DNA of 64,000 bases from Emticicia sp. C21 (GTDB lineage: Bacteria; Bacteroidota; Bacteroidia; Cytophagales; Spirosomataceae). A program made the translations under genes and the position numbers. The stretch spans positions 248,001-312,000 of the forward strand of contig NZ_QVMT01000002.1 of NCBI RefSeq assembly GCF_003418935.1, read 5' to 3'. Shown piece by piece: positions 37,306 to 45,521 of the stretch. Positions within the stretch are counted from its first letter, which is position 1; each line of letters begins with the position of its first letter. The notes below the pieces were generated by a model, which searched no databases, had not been told where the DNA came from, and worked only from the letters and a program-made list of their open reading frames with translations.

Positions 37306-38205
37306 CTAAAAAATTCCCTGAATATCCTGCCATGAAATCAAAGCAATAGCTACAATAGCCAATAGTAAGCCAATTTTATTCAAGCCAGTAAGCTTTTCTT
37401 TGAAAAATAATCCGGCAATAATTGCCGACACTAAGATAACACCAATATTGTATAAAGGATACACAAAAGCGCCACTATTACCAAAGGCTGAAAGAGCTAG
37501 TATCAGAAAATAGAATGACAAAAAATTAGGTACTCCCAAGGTAATACTAGCCAGAATATTTTTGCCTTCAATTTTCTCTTTACCTCTTATTAGCTGAATA
37601 ATCAATGCAACAGCTCCGGCAATTACTGCTCCTAAGACCATTACTAAGGTAACAGGCACGGTACGGTCAGAAGAAGTAATATATTTCAGATTCAGGTAAT
37701 TAATAGCTGTATTCGTAATACCATAAAGCAAGAAAACAGCGATAGGTAATAGGAAATCTAATCCTTTACCTTTGATTTTTTCATTACTCGGCTTAAATGT
37801 GCTTAAGCCAACAGCTATTACCGCCAGAAGCAAGCCCAGATAGTTTAGTCCATCAAAAGTACGGCCATTGGTTTTTAATATGAAAAGGCTGAAAATAACC
37901 GGAATAACCAAGGAGATATTATTAGCCAAAGATGTTGCTGTGATTCCCATTTTCTGAGTAGAAACACCTGACAATATGAAAGTAATGATAAAGCCAACCC
38001 CTAAAAATAATGCATAATACGGCCAATCTTCCGAGAAATTTAATTCAAAACGCTGTTCTTCCGGCATTAAAGCAAGACCAGTCAGAAAGCAGACCGGATA
38101 ATTAAAAGCAATAGCCTGAAAAGTACTGATTTGGTATTTGGGATAAATGCGAAAGTTTATCAGTAACAATACTGAGAAAACGATACTTAAGATAAGGTAT
38201 AGCAT
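37306..38205 (-). CDS. DMT-superfamily (EamA-like) permease
   Basis: 299 residues, almost wholly hydrophobic, with about ten transmembrane helices, e.g. MLYLILSIVFSVLLLINF at the start and LLLAIVAIALISW at the end. Two internally similar EamA halves are visible: IGLLLAIVAI near the C-terminus mirrors LGLLLAVIAVGLS in the middle. Members of this superfamily export or exchange metabolites; the substrate cannot be predicted. It lies between era and der, 39 bases from the era stop, and may be co-transcribed with era. Confidence 0.85.
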   Translation of the reverse strand: MLYLILSIVFSVLLLINFRIYPKYQISTFQAIAFNYPVCFLTGLALMPEEQRFELNFSEDWPYYALFLGVGFIITFILSGVSTQKMGITATSLANNISLVIPVIFSLFILKTNGRTFDGLNYLGLLLAVIAVGLSTFKPSNEKIKGKGLDFLLPIAVFLLYGITNTAINYLNLKYITSSDRTVPVTLVMVLGAVIAGAVALIIQLIRGKEKIEGKNILASITLGVPNFLSFYFLILALSAFGNSGAFVYPLYNIGVILVSAIIAGLFFKEKLTGLNKIGLLLAIVAIALISWQDIQGIF

Positions 38206-38244
38206 AGTGGTTGATTGTAAAGGAAATCAAAAATAATGGGTACG

Positions 38245-39174
38245 TTATTCGTACCCAAATTTCTCTAATTTATTTCGTTTATTTCTCCAGTCAGGCTCAA
38301 CTTTAATGTATTGCTCCAGGAAAATCTTTTTACCAAAAAATTTTTCCATCTCCAGACGGGCCTCAATTCCTACTTTCTTGATTCTTTCACCTTTATGTCC
38401 CAATAGAATAGCGCGTTGCGTAGTACGTTCTACATAGATTTCGGCACTAATCACAATCATGTCTTCTTTTTCCTTGAAGCTGGTAATTACTACTTCGCTA
38501 CTATAAGGGACTTCTTTGATATAATTAGTAAAAATCTTTTCCCGCATGATTTCAGCCGCGAAGAAACGCTCCGGTTTATCTGTTAATTCATCTTTCGGGA
38601 AATAGGGTGGATGGGTAGGTAAAAAGTTAATGATTTTATCAAATAACTCTCCGATATTCTGATTTTCTAATGCCGAGATAGCAATAACCTCTGTAGCTTT
38701 AAAATTTTCTTTCCAGTAATTAAGCTTCTCTTCGATCTGTTCTGGTTTGGCTAAATCAATTTTATTGACAATTAATAAAATAGGTGTTTCTGTATGCTGA
38801 AGCTTTTCAATTACATCATTTTCATCATGTTTCTCGAAAATATCAGTCACAAATAAAATCACATCAGCATCATCTAATGAGCCGTGTACAAAGTGCATCA
38901 TTGATTTGTGAAGCTCGTAAACAGGCTTAATAATACCGGGAGTATCTGAGTAAACTAACTGAAAATCAGTACCATTGTGCACGCCATTTACAATGCCCAT
39001 AATACGGTGGCGAGTGGTTTGCGCTTTAGAAGTAATAATAGAAAGACGCTCGCCCACTAATATATTCATCAGGGTAGATTTACCCACATTTGGTTTACCG
39101 ACAATACTGATAAAACCAGCTTTATGATTTGGAGAAACTATATCCACAGGAAAAAATATTTTATTTTTTTGCAA
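38245..39174 (-). CDS. era: GTPase Era
   Basis: 309 residues from a TTG at 39174. GTPase motifs GKPNVGKSTLMN (G1), SDTPGI (G3) and NKIDLA (G4) are followed by a C-terminal KH domain (EIYVERTTQRAILLGHKGERIKKVG), the Era layout. It binds 16S rRNA and assists 30S maturation. The start is doubtful: the TTG overlaps a TAnnTTTG promoter element, relatives begin only a few residues before HKAGF, and a GTG at 39147 (300 residues) is a good alternative. It is divergent from the initiator tRNA gene. Confidence 0.94.
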   Translation of the reverse strand: MQKNKIFFPVDIVSPNHKAGFISIVGKPNVGKSTLMNILVGERLSIITSKAQTTRHRIMGIVNGVHNGTDFQLVYSDTPGIIKPVYELHKSMMHFVHGSLDDADVILFVTDIFEKHDENDVIEKLQHTETPILLIVNKIDLAKPEQIEEKLNYWKENFKATEVIAISALENQNIGELFDKIINFLPTHPPYFPKDELTDKPERFFAAEIMREKIFTNYIKEVPYSSEVVITSFKEKEDMIVISAEIYVERTTQRAILLGHKGERIKKVGIEARLEMEKFFGKKIFLEQYIKVEPDWRNKRNKLEKFGYE

Positions 39175-39202
39175 AGATAGTTTTTTATTTCAAAAATAGT
39201 CG

Positions 39203-39210
39203 TACCTTTG
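39203..39210 (+). promoter_or_regulatory. -7 element of the initiator tRNA gene
   Basis: TACCTTTG is a strong match to TAnnTTTG and lies 22 bases before the first tRNA base. Two leftward TAnnTTTG matches (39172-39179 and 39191-39198, minus strand) in the same spacer probably serve era. Confidence 0.55.
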
Positions 39211-39232
39211 CAGTCCGATTTAGGAACAACAT

Positions 39233-39305
<73 letters not shown>

Positions 39306-39311
39306 CAAAAT

Positions 39312-39355
39312 AAAAGCGTAATCTATTGAAAATCAATAAATTACGCTTTTTTTTT
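39312..39355 (+). terminator. Terminator after the initiator tRNA
   Basis: AAAAGCGTAAT (39312-39322) pairs with ATTACGCTTTT (39340-39350), with an inner TATTGA/TCAATA stem, then a run of nine T. Confidence 0.88.
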
Positions 39356-39491
39356 GTCTCTCCGTTACGCATTTGGTTACGCAATATTGAATATACTACT
39401 TACTTTTACTTCATATATTATTATATAAATAATACATATTTTCAGAATCACTATTAATACTATTTAATTATCTCTACAATCCAAAGAGTTG

Positions 39492-39499
39492 ATTGTTTG
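39492..39499. repeat. Target-site duplication, left copy
   Basis: ATTGTTTG directly precedes the left end of the insertion sequence and is repeated exactly at 40930-40937, just outside its right end. An 8-bp duplication is characteristic of ISL3-type transposition. Confidence 0.8.
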
Positions 39500-39565
39500 G
39501 GCTCAAACCTAAAAGTTGTGGGGTAGTTAAATAATTTCGAGATTTGCATTTTTAAGAAAAGATAG

Positions 39566-39922
39566 ATGCAAGGGGATTATAAAGAGATATTGAAGTTATT
39601 ACTTCCTGAAATAATAGTTGAGAATTTTGAGCTTACTTCTTATAAGACTACAGCAGAGGTAATGCATTTATATCTACAAGAGATTAATCAGAGACCCAAA
39701 GAGTTTGAAACTCAGAAATTAGAATCCAAAGGATTTTTTGATGAGATTACAGTTCAGGATTTTCCAATCAGAGGACATAAAGTTTTTCTACACATCAAAC
39801 GTCGCAGGTGGTATAGCTATACACAGCAAAAGGCAGTATATCGAAACTGGGACTTAGTAGCAGACGGCACTCGGATGACAAACGAGTTCGCCGCTTTTTT
39901 AAACGCTATTAATCGATTCTAA
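39566..39922 (+). CDS. Transposase N-terminal region protein (ISAon1-like)
   Basis: 118 residues, intact. It matches the small first ORF of ISAon1-type elements: a helical N-terminus (EILKLLLPEIIVENFEL), the zinc-ribbon-like middle lacking its cysteines, and the closing GTRMTNEFAAFLNAIN. In these elements the ORF lies in a different frame from the catalytic ORF, as here: the next frame opens at 39903, +1 relative to this one. It presumably contributes DNA binding to the transposase; without an intact second ORF it has no obvious use. Confidence 0.75.
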   Translation: MQGDYKEILKLLLPEIIVENFELTSYKTTAEVMHLYLQEINQRPKEFETQKLESKGFFDEITVQDFPIRGHKVFLHIKRRRWYSYTQQKAVYRNWDLVADGTRMTNEFAAFLNAINRF

Positions 39923-40895
39923 TGCAGATGCTACGCAAAGCATTGCTACTTATTATGGAGTGAATGGCAAAAGGCTGCAAGAGCAATATAAGAATTATCT
40001 GAGTGATTTTAAGAGTTGGTCTCAGCGAATTCATGCCAAGAAATGGCTTCTTTTTCCAGAGAATATCGGCAAATACTTATCCATCGATGAGACCAGTCTA
40101 TCAGATGGCGAACTCTACACAATTCTGACTAATAAGGCGGCTAAGGGCAAGAAAGGTAGTATTGTAGCCATTGTAGCAGGCACTAAGGCAGAAACAGTCA
40201 TTGATGTTCTACGAAGGATTCCGGTCAATCTGCGCAAGAAAGTCAAGGAAATTACCCTTGATATGACTGCTAACATGGAGTTAATTGCTAAAAGGGCTTT
40301 CCCTAATGCTACCAGAGTTACCGACCGATTCCATGTTCAGCAACTTGCCTCAGAAGCCTTACAAGAAATCAGAATCAAACATAGATAGGAGGCATTAGAT
40401 GCTGAAAATGATGCTATTGAATTGGCTAAGAAAACAGAAACGGAATATGTTCCTAAAGTACTTTCGAATGGAGATACTATTAAACAGTTATTAGCCAGAA
40501 GCAGGTATGTTTTGTATAAAAAAGAAAATGATTGGACAGAAAATCAGAGGCAAAGAGCGGCTTTGCTATTCGGATTATACCCTGACATTAAATAGGCTTA
40601 CGATTTAACTATGAGTCTTTCTTATATCTTTGAAAACACTAATGATAAGCTATATGGCTTAACAAGGCTAGCTAAATGGCATGAGAAAGTAAGGCAGGCT
40701 GGATTTAAATCGTTCAATACAGTTGCCAGGTCAATACAGAATCATTACAAGACAATCGTAAACTTCTTTGAAAATAGAAGCACTAATGCTTCTGCGGAGT
40801 CTTTTAATGCCAAGATAAAAGCGTTTAGAAGTCAATTCAGAGGTGTTAAGAATATTTCGTTCTTCTTATATAGACTCACCAAAATCTATGCTTAA
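39903..40895 (+). pseudogene. ISL3-type DDE transposase, broken by two in-frame TAG codons
   Basis: One continuous frame from 39903 to 40895. It carries the catalytic acidic motifs: Asp in YLSIDETSL, Asp in ITLDMTANM, Glu in STNASAESFNAKIK. It is interrupted by TAG at 40386-40388, where relatives have Trp in RIKHRWEA (TGG to TAG), and by a second TAG at 40593-40595 in PDIK-AYDL. No shift of frame occurs, so these are two independent point mutations. The frame is otherwise full length, ending FFLYRLTKIYA. The element is therefore not self-mobile. Confidence 0.85.
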
Positions 40896-40929
40896 ATTTA
40901 TTAGCCCCACAGGTTTTTGACTTGATCCA

Positions 40930-40937
40930 TTGTTTGT
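40930..40937. repeat. Target-site duplication, right copy
   Basis: ATTGTTTG, identical to the 8 bases at 39492-39499, directly after the last base of the insertion sequence. Confidence 0.8.
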
Positions 40938-41163
40938 CCCGATAAATTAATTCTTTCAAAATCTTGCTTTTTTTTAAATAAAATTCAATTTTTAAACTCC
41001 TATAATTATTTCAATAAATTAATTAAATCTATAATATAGTTTTATTATTGTTAGGACTACATATAGTAGTATTTTAAAATTAGAGGAGATATTTAATCTA
41101 GACTATATCAGAATCAGTCTTTCTATATTTAAGTAATAGTTAACATTTAAACATATTTTTATT

Positions 41164-41454
41164 ATGGAGTTAGAAATAATAATTGAATGTGAGTATAATA
41201 AAATTCAAGAAATAAAATCTAAACTTGAAAGTTTGCCCGAAGTTAAAAATTATAGGATAATTCAAAACGATGCAATAATTCCTGTTTTCTTAAATAGAGG
41301 TACTTATGGTCAAATAGATATTGTTGAAATTGTAATAAGTTTAATACTTACAGAAATAGGGGAACATGCATATAAACATTTAAAGCAAATGATTAAATCT
41401 GCACTAAAAGATAAAAATGTAAAAATCAAGTCTTCAAAAAAGAAAAAAAAATAG
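41164..41454 (+). CDS. Hypothetical small protein with polylysine tail (96 aa)
   Basis: Not recognised. The 96 residues look like an alpha/beta fold (ELEIIIECEYNKIQEIKSKL, a strand around YRIIQNDAIIPVF, then IDIVEIVISLILTEIGEHAY) and end in a Lys-rich tail (KIKSSKKKKK) that could touch nucleic acid or the membrane. Its stop TAG is one base before the ATG of the next gene, so the two are surely co-expressed and probably work together. Base composition is very AT-rich. A 15-base near-palindrome (ACTAC-ATATA-GTAGT, 41056-41070) lies upstream. No terminator or RNA feature was found between the IS and this gene. Confidence 0.65.
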   Translation: MELEIIIECEYNKIQEIKSKLESLPEVKNYRIIQNDAIIPVFLNRGTYGQIDIVEIVISLILTEIGEHAYKHLKQMIKSALKDKNVKIKSSKKKKK

Positions 41455-41455
41455 G

Positions 41456-43018
41456 ATGTTACCAAATACTCCCTTACTTAAAAATCATATTAGAAATTCA
41501 GGTATTGATAGAAGTGCCTCTTACAATACTAGAAACTTTATTATTAAATATCATACTAAACATTATAAAGAGGAAAAAGATATTGACAAATTTTTAGAAT
41601 ATACTACCTCTTATAATGCTACTATGATACATGAATGGTGTCATTGGATTCAAAATCATTGTACAAGTTTTGGGACATTTTTACATGCTCTTAAATTTTC
41701 GCAAGAAATGACAACTTTTACAAACTTAAGAGAACTACCCCAAGAAATTAAAGGAGAGATTATAAATAGGCGAAAAAATAATCAACCAATTTTCATTCAA
41801 AACTCAAAAACAAAACAACCTATTAAGCAAACTTACTCAAGATATAATTCCGATATTAATTTGTTTTGCCAATTTTGGTTTGATTTTCAATGGGTTATTA
41901 CCGCTTTTGAAGATTCAAGAACTACACATATAAATGGTATGCCAGATAGCGAAGTTTTCGGTTATGCTATTGGTGATATTTTTTTGTTTTACAAAAGTGA
42001 ATTCGGAGAAAGAAAAGTCCCGACTTTAGATGAAGCACGATCTTGGTTTAATTTTGAAGAAAACTCTATTGTAAGATTGAAAATTGGGCCTGATGAATTA
42101 ACTTCAAATTCAATAATGGAATGTGCAGCAACTATTTCTGAGCTTCAATTTTTAATTGGTTCTTTTTTTTCCATTTTAAGAAATAATTCCTTACCGGAAA
42201 TGATAAAAGACAGGTTAGATATTTTACAGAACTTAACATATGGTGTGCCATTTAATACATTCTTGTATATTCTAGGCTATTTTCCAAATCAAATAGAAGA
42301 ATTACTTTCAACGGTAAATATTCTTTGTTTTATTGCGTTAAATCCTCCACTTCCCCCTTATTATATTAATCCCCCGAATTCTAAAAATACTTGGGAATGG
42401 CATGAGATAAATCCTCCTTCAAGATTTATTTTAGCTGCCAAAACAATTAAAAAGATTGGATTGGTAAAGGCACATCCAAATCAAAAAGAAATTAAAGAAT
42501 TTATATTAAAAGTATCAGATGAATCAAAGCTTATTACAATAATAGATGAGCAAAATCTCAATTTAAAGCAAATGATTGATATTGATTTTGCAAATCCAAC
42601 AACTAAATATACAGAAAATAATTTTCTGCACCAAGATTTTTTATTTTGGGTTCAGAATAAGTTTTCAGCGGCAAGAGATAAGTATTTACCGTTTATTTCA
42701 AATACTGGGACTTGTTTTACAGGTGATTTGTCTAGAGATTCAGCGGAAATAATTATTCCACAATATAGAGGACTTGAGTTCACAAACAGCCCCCTTGCTT
42801 GGTCAATAGAGAATAAGATTACATTCAGAAATAATTCCGATTTTGGGAATCATTTTTTGAGACAGGTCGGGGTATGTTATTGTTTATTTGATTTTATTGC
42901 AGGAGTAGGCAAATACGATTTGAGTGAATTTCCACCAGAGCTTAGTAAAAGTAAGAATTTTTCAGAATTTATTTCAAATGGTATTATCAATGGAATTTAT
43001 ATGGAGAATCAAAAATAA
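41456..43018 (+). CDS. Putative zinc metallopeptidase of unknown family (520 aa)
   Basis: Not recognised as a named family. Near residue 60 it has MIHEWCHWIQNHC, an HExxH zinc-binding motif on a predicted helix. A candidate third ligand is Glu in NSIMECAATISELQ near residue 222, an arrangement seen in gluzincin-like proteases. The rest is mixed, rich in Asn, Ile, Phe and Pro, with no signal peptide or clear membrane helix, so a cytoplasmic enzyme is likely. It is the second gene of a tight two-gene unit beside an IS and a restriction system. A defence effector or toxin-like protease is possible but is inference only. Confidence 0.65.
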   Translation: MLPNTPLLKNHIRNSGIDRSASYNTRNFIIKYHTKHYKEEKDIDKFLEYTTSYNATMIHEWCHWIQNHCTSFGTFLHALKFSQEMTTFTNLRELPQEIKGEIINRRKNNQPIFIQNSKTKQPIKQTYSRYNSDINLFCQFWFDFQWVITAFEDSRTTHINGMPDSEVFGYAIGDIFLFYKSEFGERKVPTLDEARSWFNFEENSIVRLKIGPDELTSNSIMECAATISELQFLIGSFFSILRNNSLPEMIKDRLDILQNLTYGVPFNTFLYILGYFPNQIEELLSTVNILCFIALNPPLPPYYINPPNSKNTWEWHEINPPSRFILAAKTIKKIGLVKAHPNQKEIKEFILKVSDESKLITIIDEQNLNLKQMIDIDFANPTTKYTENNFLHQDFLFWVQNKFSAARDKYLPFISNTGTCFTGDLSRDSAEIIIPQYRGLEFTNSPLAWSIENKITFRNNSDFGNHFLRQVGVCYCLFDFIAGVGKYDLSEFPPELSKSKNFSEFISNGIINGIYMENQK

Positions 43019-43373
43019 CTATATAAATATAACATTTCTGATAGTTATTATTTATTTTCGATATTTGAATTTATCACTAACAAAATATAGATGTATTTGT
43101 ACCTTTAGAACTACTATTCAAATTCATATGAACTAGTTATAATAAAATATTAAGATATAAAATCTAAAAATTCTGATAATTAGATAGCTGTTTCTGAAAT
43201 GGTGCCTATAATTTTACATTTAAAAGTTTTTTATCTATTGTTTCCTCTTATTAATATACACGATTATCTTCTATAATAGTAAAGTACGAAACAACAAAAT
43301 GGCTTAAACTAAACAATAACTTAGTTATACTAATTTATACGAAAAGAACAATTATCTGGATTATAAGAAATAC
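43019..43373. other. AT-rich intergenic region before vsr
   Basis: These 355 bases contain no gene, tRNA or recognisable terminator. They are strongly AT-rich with several short A/T runs, and probably carry the vsr promoter, which I could not place. Confidence 0.5.
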
Positions 43374-43811
43374 ATGACAGATGTTCATGACAAAAAGACA
43401 AGAAGCTATAATATGAGCCAGATTAAAGGCAAGAACACAAAGCCTGAGATTATGGTAAGAAAGTTTCTTTTTGCAAATGGGTTTCGTTACAAGCTGCACG
43501 ATAAAAAACTTCCCGGAAAACCAGATATAGTCCTGCCAAAATACAAAACTGTTGTTTTTATACAAGGATGTTTTTGGCATGGTCATACAGGTTGCAGATA
43601 TTTCATAATGCCAAAATCAAATACAGAATTCTGGATAGAAAAAATCGGGCAGAATCAAAAAAGAGATATTGTAAAGTTTTCTGAATTAGAAAAGCTGGGA
43701 TGGCATGTATATCTGATATATGAATGTGAATTAAAAAAGGATAAGAAAGAGCAAACTCTGAATAGCCTTGTGAAGTTTTTAAAAGAAAGGGAAGTTTCTG
43801 CAATTATGTAA
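43374..43811 (+). CDS. vsr: Very short patch repair endonuclease (Vsr)
   Basis: 145 residues. The N-terminus MTDVHDKKTRSYNMSQIKGK and the core GKPDIVLPKYKTVVFIQGCFWHGH are typical of Vsr, the nickase that starts repair of T:G mismatches arising from deamination of 5-methylcytosine. Asp51 and His69 of the active site align with the E. coli enzyme, as do Cys66 and Cys74 near the zinc site. The catalytic-site position equivalent to His64 is Gln (FIQGC). Its presence next to a cytosine-C5 methyltransferase operon is the usual pairing. It converges on that operon with a 4-base gap. Confidence 0.92.
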   Translation: MTDVHDKKTRSYNMSQIKGKNTKPEIMVRKFLFANGFRYKLHDKKLPGKPDIVLPKYKTVVFIQGCFWHGHTGCRYFIMPKSNTEFWIEKIGQNQKRDIVKFSELEKLGWHVYLIYECELKKDKKEQTLNSLVKFLKEREVSAIM

Positions 43812-43815
43812 ATTA

Positions 43816-45495
43816 TCAGGTAAATTTAATCTTATTAAATGCATCCAACGACACATACATAATATCATTGTATTGAGCAACTAATAATCTGCCGTCGTTT
43901 GTATAAAAGCATTTACCATTCAACTGCTTAAAGTTAGGATTAACAAAGTCGTTTGCCTCTTTTTTATTCATTTCTTTTTCATATATAGTAAATTTAGATT
44001 TGCTTGAATCACCAAAGAACTTAATGAATTCTTTCCGGAACTGAAGCTTAGCTTCTTTTCTGAATTCAGAAATTGTTATCTGATTAGAAATTGAATATGC
44101 TTTTAAAATAAACAAAAAATTCATCTGATATTGATGAACAAATAATGTATCTCTATCAAACAGTCTATCTTCAAAATGAAAGGATTTTATAGGAGTTTCT
44201 GATAATAAATTTAGCTTAGGAGTATCAAAATCATTTATGTCGTTGATATAACCATATATAAAGAAATTCGGCGTTATGTTATACCCTTCTGTTATATCGT
44301 CCCGATAACGGATATTTTCTTTGTATACTTCTCCTTCATTCAATAAATCTATATTAAACTGAATTACATTTTTAGCATATGTAAATTGTTTATATTGAGA
44401 TACTTTTCCTGCTAAGGAATCTGCTTTATAATATTTAGAATCACCGATATAGAAAATATTTGATGTATCTATCAAAGATTGATATTCATATATATGGTCA
44501 ATTATCTTACCATCATTATTATATTTTAAGTCATCTAAAGAAATAGATTCTCTGCCTATTTCCTTTTTTATATCCAGTTCATCAGAAAAGAGTTTATCAA
44601 CCATATCTTCAAATATGATGTTATAATTCTTAACCGAAATGAATTCTTCTTTCTTTCTTTTTATATTACTTAAATCGGTTTTCTGAAAATATAATTCACA
44701 TAAGCGAAACATTCTTCTTAACACATCTGAAAAATAACGATGCTTGATTTTTCTGAGTTTAGATAATCCAGAATTTTGAAGCCTTACAAATGCACTGCCT
44801 TCTATCAATTCATAACTTGGATCTATCTTAAGATTTAATTGGTATTCTTTATTAAAATGATTCAGAATGGAAAAAAAATAAGTAATTAATTCTTCTTCAT
44901 TATTGACATTTTTCTTTTTATTAGCAATTTCTAAATAAATAGGCGTATTTAAAGAGTCTAAAAAGGGCATTGACTTTCTTATTGTCTTTTCCCATTTAGG
45001 TTTCCTCGCTCGATTTGATTTAAATTCAATGTGCTTAAAGAGGATAGTGGTTTTATTCTTTTTATAAAAATTTACAAAAGACAGAAGCAGGTCGAGATAG
45101 GTATATTCATTCTCGCCTAAACTTGTATTTAATTCTAAACTATGACTAGCTTGAGTTAAGAGATTTTCAGCATACCTGTTTTTGTACTCTTTGAGGCTAT
45201 TATAAAAGTAAACTAATAATTGTCTTGTCCAATTATAGTGTTCGCTATGCTTAAAAGATTCGTTTGTTTCAAAATGAAGTAGTTCATCTGATGAAATATC
45301 GAAAATCGTCTGATTACTGTCTTTCATGAAAACTTTTGGCAACATATAAGCCAATTCTCCTTTGCTAAAGGAATGATAGTATCCTACTGAATTTATTGTA
45401 GCTTCAGCACCCTTTTCAGTATAAAAATTGGAATTGTCAAAGACTAATTCTAAATCAGAAGTACTATATTTTTGTCCCTCAATCAGAATTTTCAT
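43816..45495 (-). CDS. McrC / LlaJI-type restriction endonuclease subunit
   Basis: 559 residues with no signal peptide. The N-terminal half is a wing-like domain. The C-terminal half carries a PD-(D/E)XK-like nuclease region (candidate EDMVDKLFSDEL, then IIDHIYEYQ and FYIGDSKYY, the DSK giving the Asp-x-Lys). Length and position fit the McrC/LlaJI R2 subunit, which cuts DNA when driven by a McrB-like GTPase. It follows the McrB-like gene by 26 bases in the same operon. The family call rests mainly on context plus the D-x-K motif. Confidence 0.75.
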   Translation of the reverse strand: MKILIEGQKYSTSDLELVFDNSNFYTEKGAEATINSVGYYHSFSKGELAYMLPKVFMKDSNQTIFDISSDELLHFETNESFKHSEHYNWTRQLLVYFYNSLKEYKNRYAENLLTQASHSLELNTSLGENEYTYLDLLLSFVNFYKKNKTTILFKHIEFKSNRARKPKWEKTIRKSMPFLDSLNTPIYLEIANKKKNVNNEEELITYFFSILNHFNKEYQLNLKIDPSYELIEGSAFVRLQNSGLSKLRKIKHRYFSDVLRRMFRLCELYFQKTDLSNIKRKKEEFISVKNYNIIFEDMVDKLFSDELDIKKEIGRESISLDDLKYNNDGKIIDHIYEYQSLIDTSNIFYIGDSKYYKADSLAGKVSQYKQFTYAKNVIQFNIDLLNEGEVYKENIRYRDDITEGYNITPNFFIYGYINDINDFDTPKLNLLSETPIKSFHFEDRLFDRDTLFVHQYQMNFLFILKAYSISNQITISEFRKEAKLQFRKEFIKFFGDSSKSKFTIYEKEMNKKEANDFVNPNFKQLNGKCFYTNDGRLLVAQYNDIMYVSLDAFNKIKFT

Positions 45496-45521
45496 TTTTA
45501 ATCCTTAAGGAATTTAAGTTA

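Larger units (their letters stand above)
39500..40929 (+). mobile_element. ISL3-family insertion sequence (ISAon1-like), 1430 bp, inactive
   Basis: The ends are imperfect 24-bp inverted repeats (39500-39523 and 40906-40929; 18 of 24 positions match), starting GGnTCAA and containing a shared TGTGGGG. An exact 8-bp direct repeat flanks them. Inside are an N-terminal ORF and a DDE transposase frame interrupted by two in-frame TAG codons. The GG-starting ends, 8-bp duplication and transposase sequence agree with the ISL3 family, ISAon1 group. The ends are well preserved, so decay of the transposase is recent and the element could still be moved in trans. Confidence 0.85.

Noticed and set aside
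39895-39901. TTTTTTA resembles a -1 programmed-frameshift slippery site at the junction of the two IS reading frames.
   Set aside because: The catalytic frame is +1, not -1, relative to the first ORF, and it is closed by a TAA at 39900-39902, so slippage here cannot join the frames.
40386-40595. Two in-frame TAG codons could mean amber recoding in this organism.
   Set aside because: They occur only in an IS transposase, one at a conserved Trp, while all housekeeping genes in the window read normally. Point mutation is the simple explanation.
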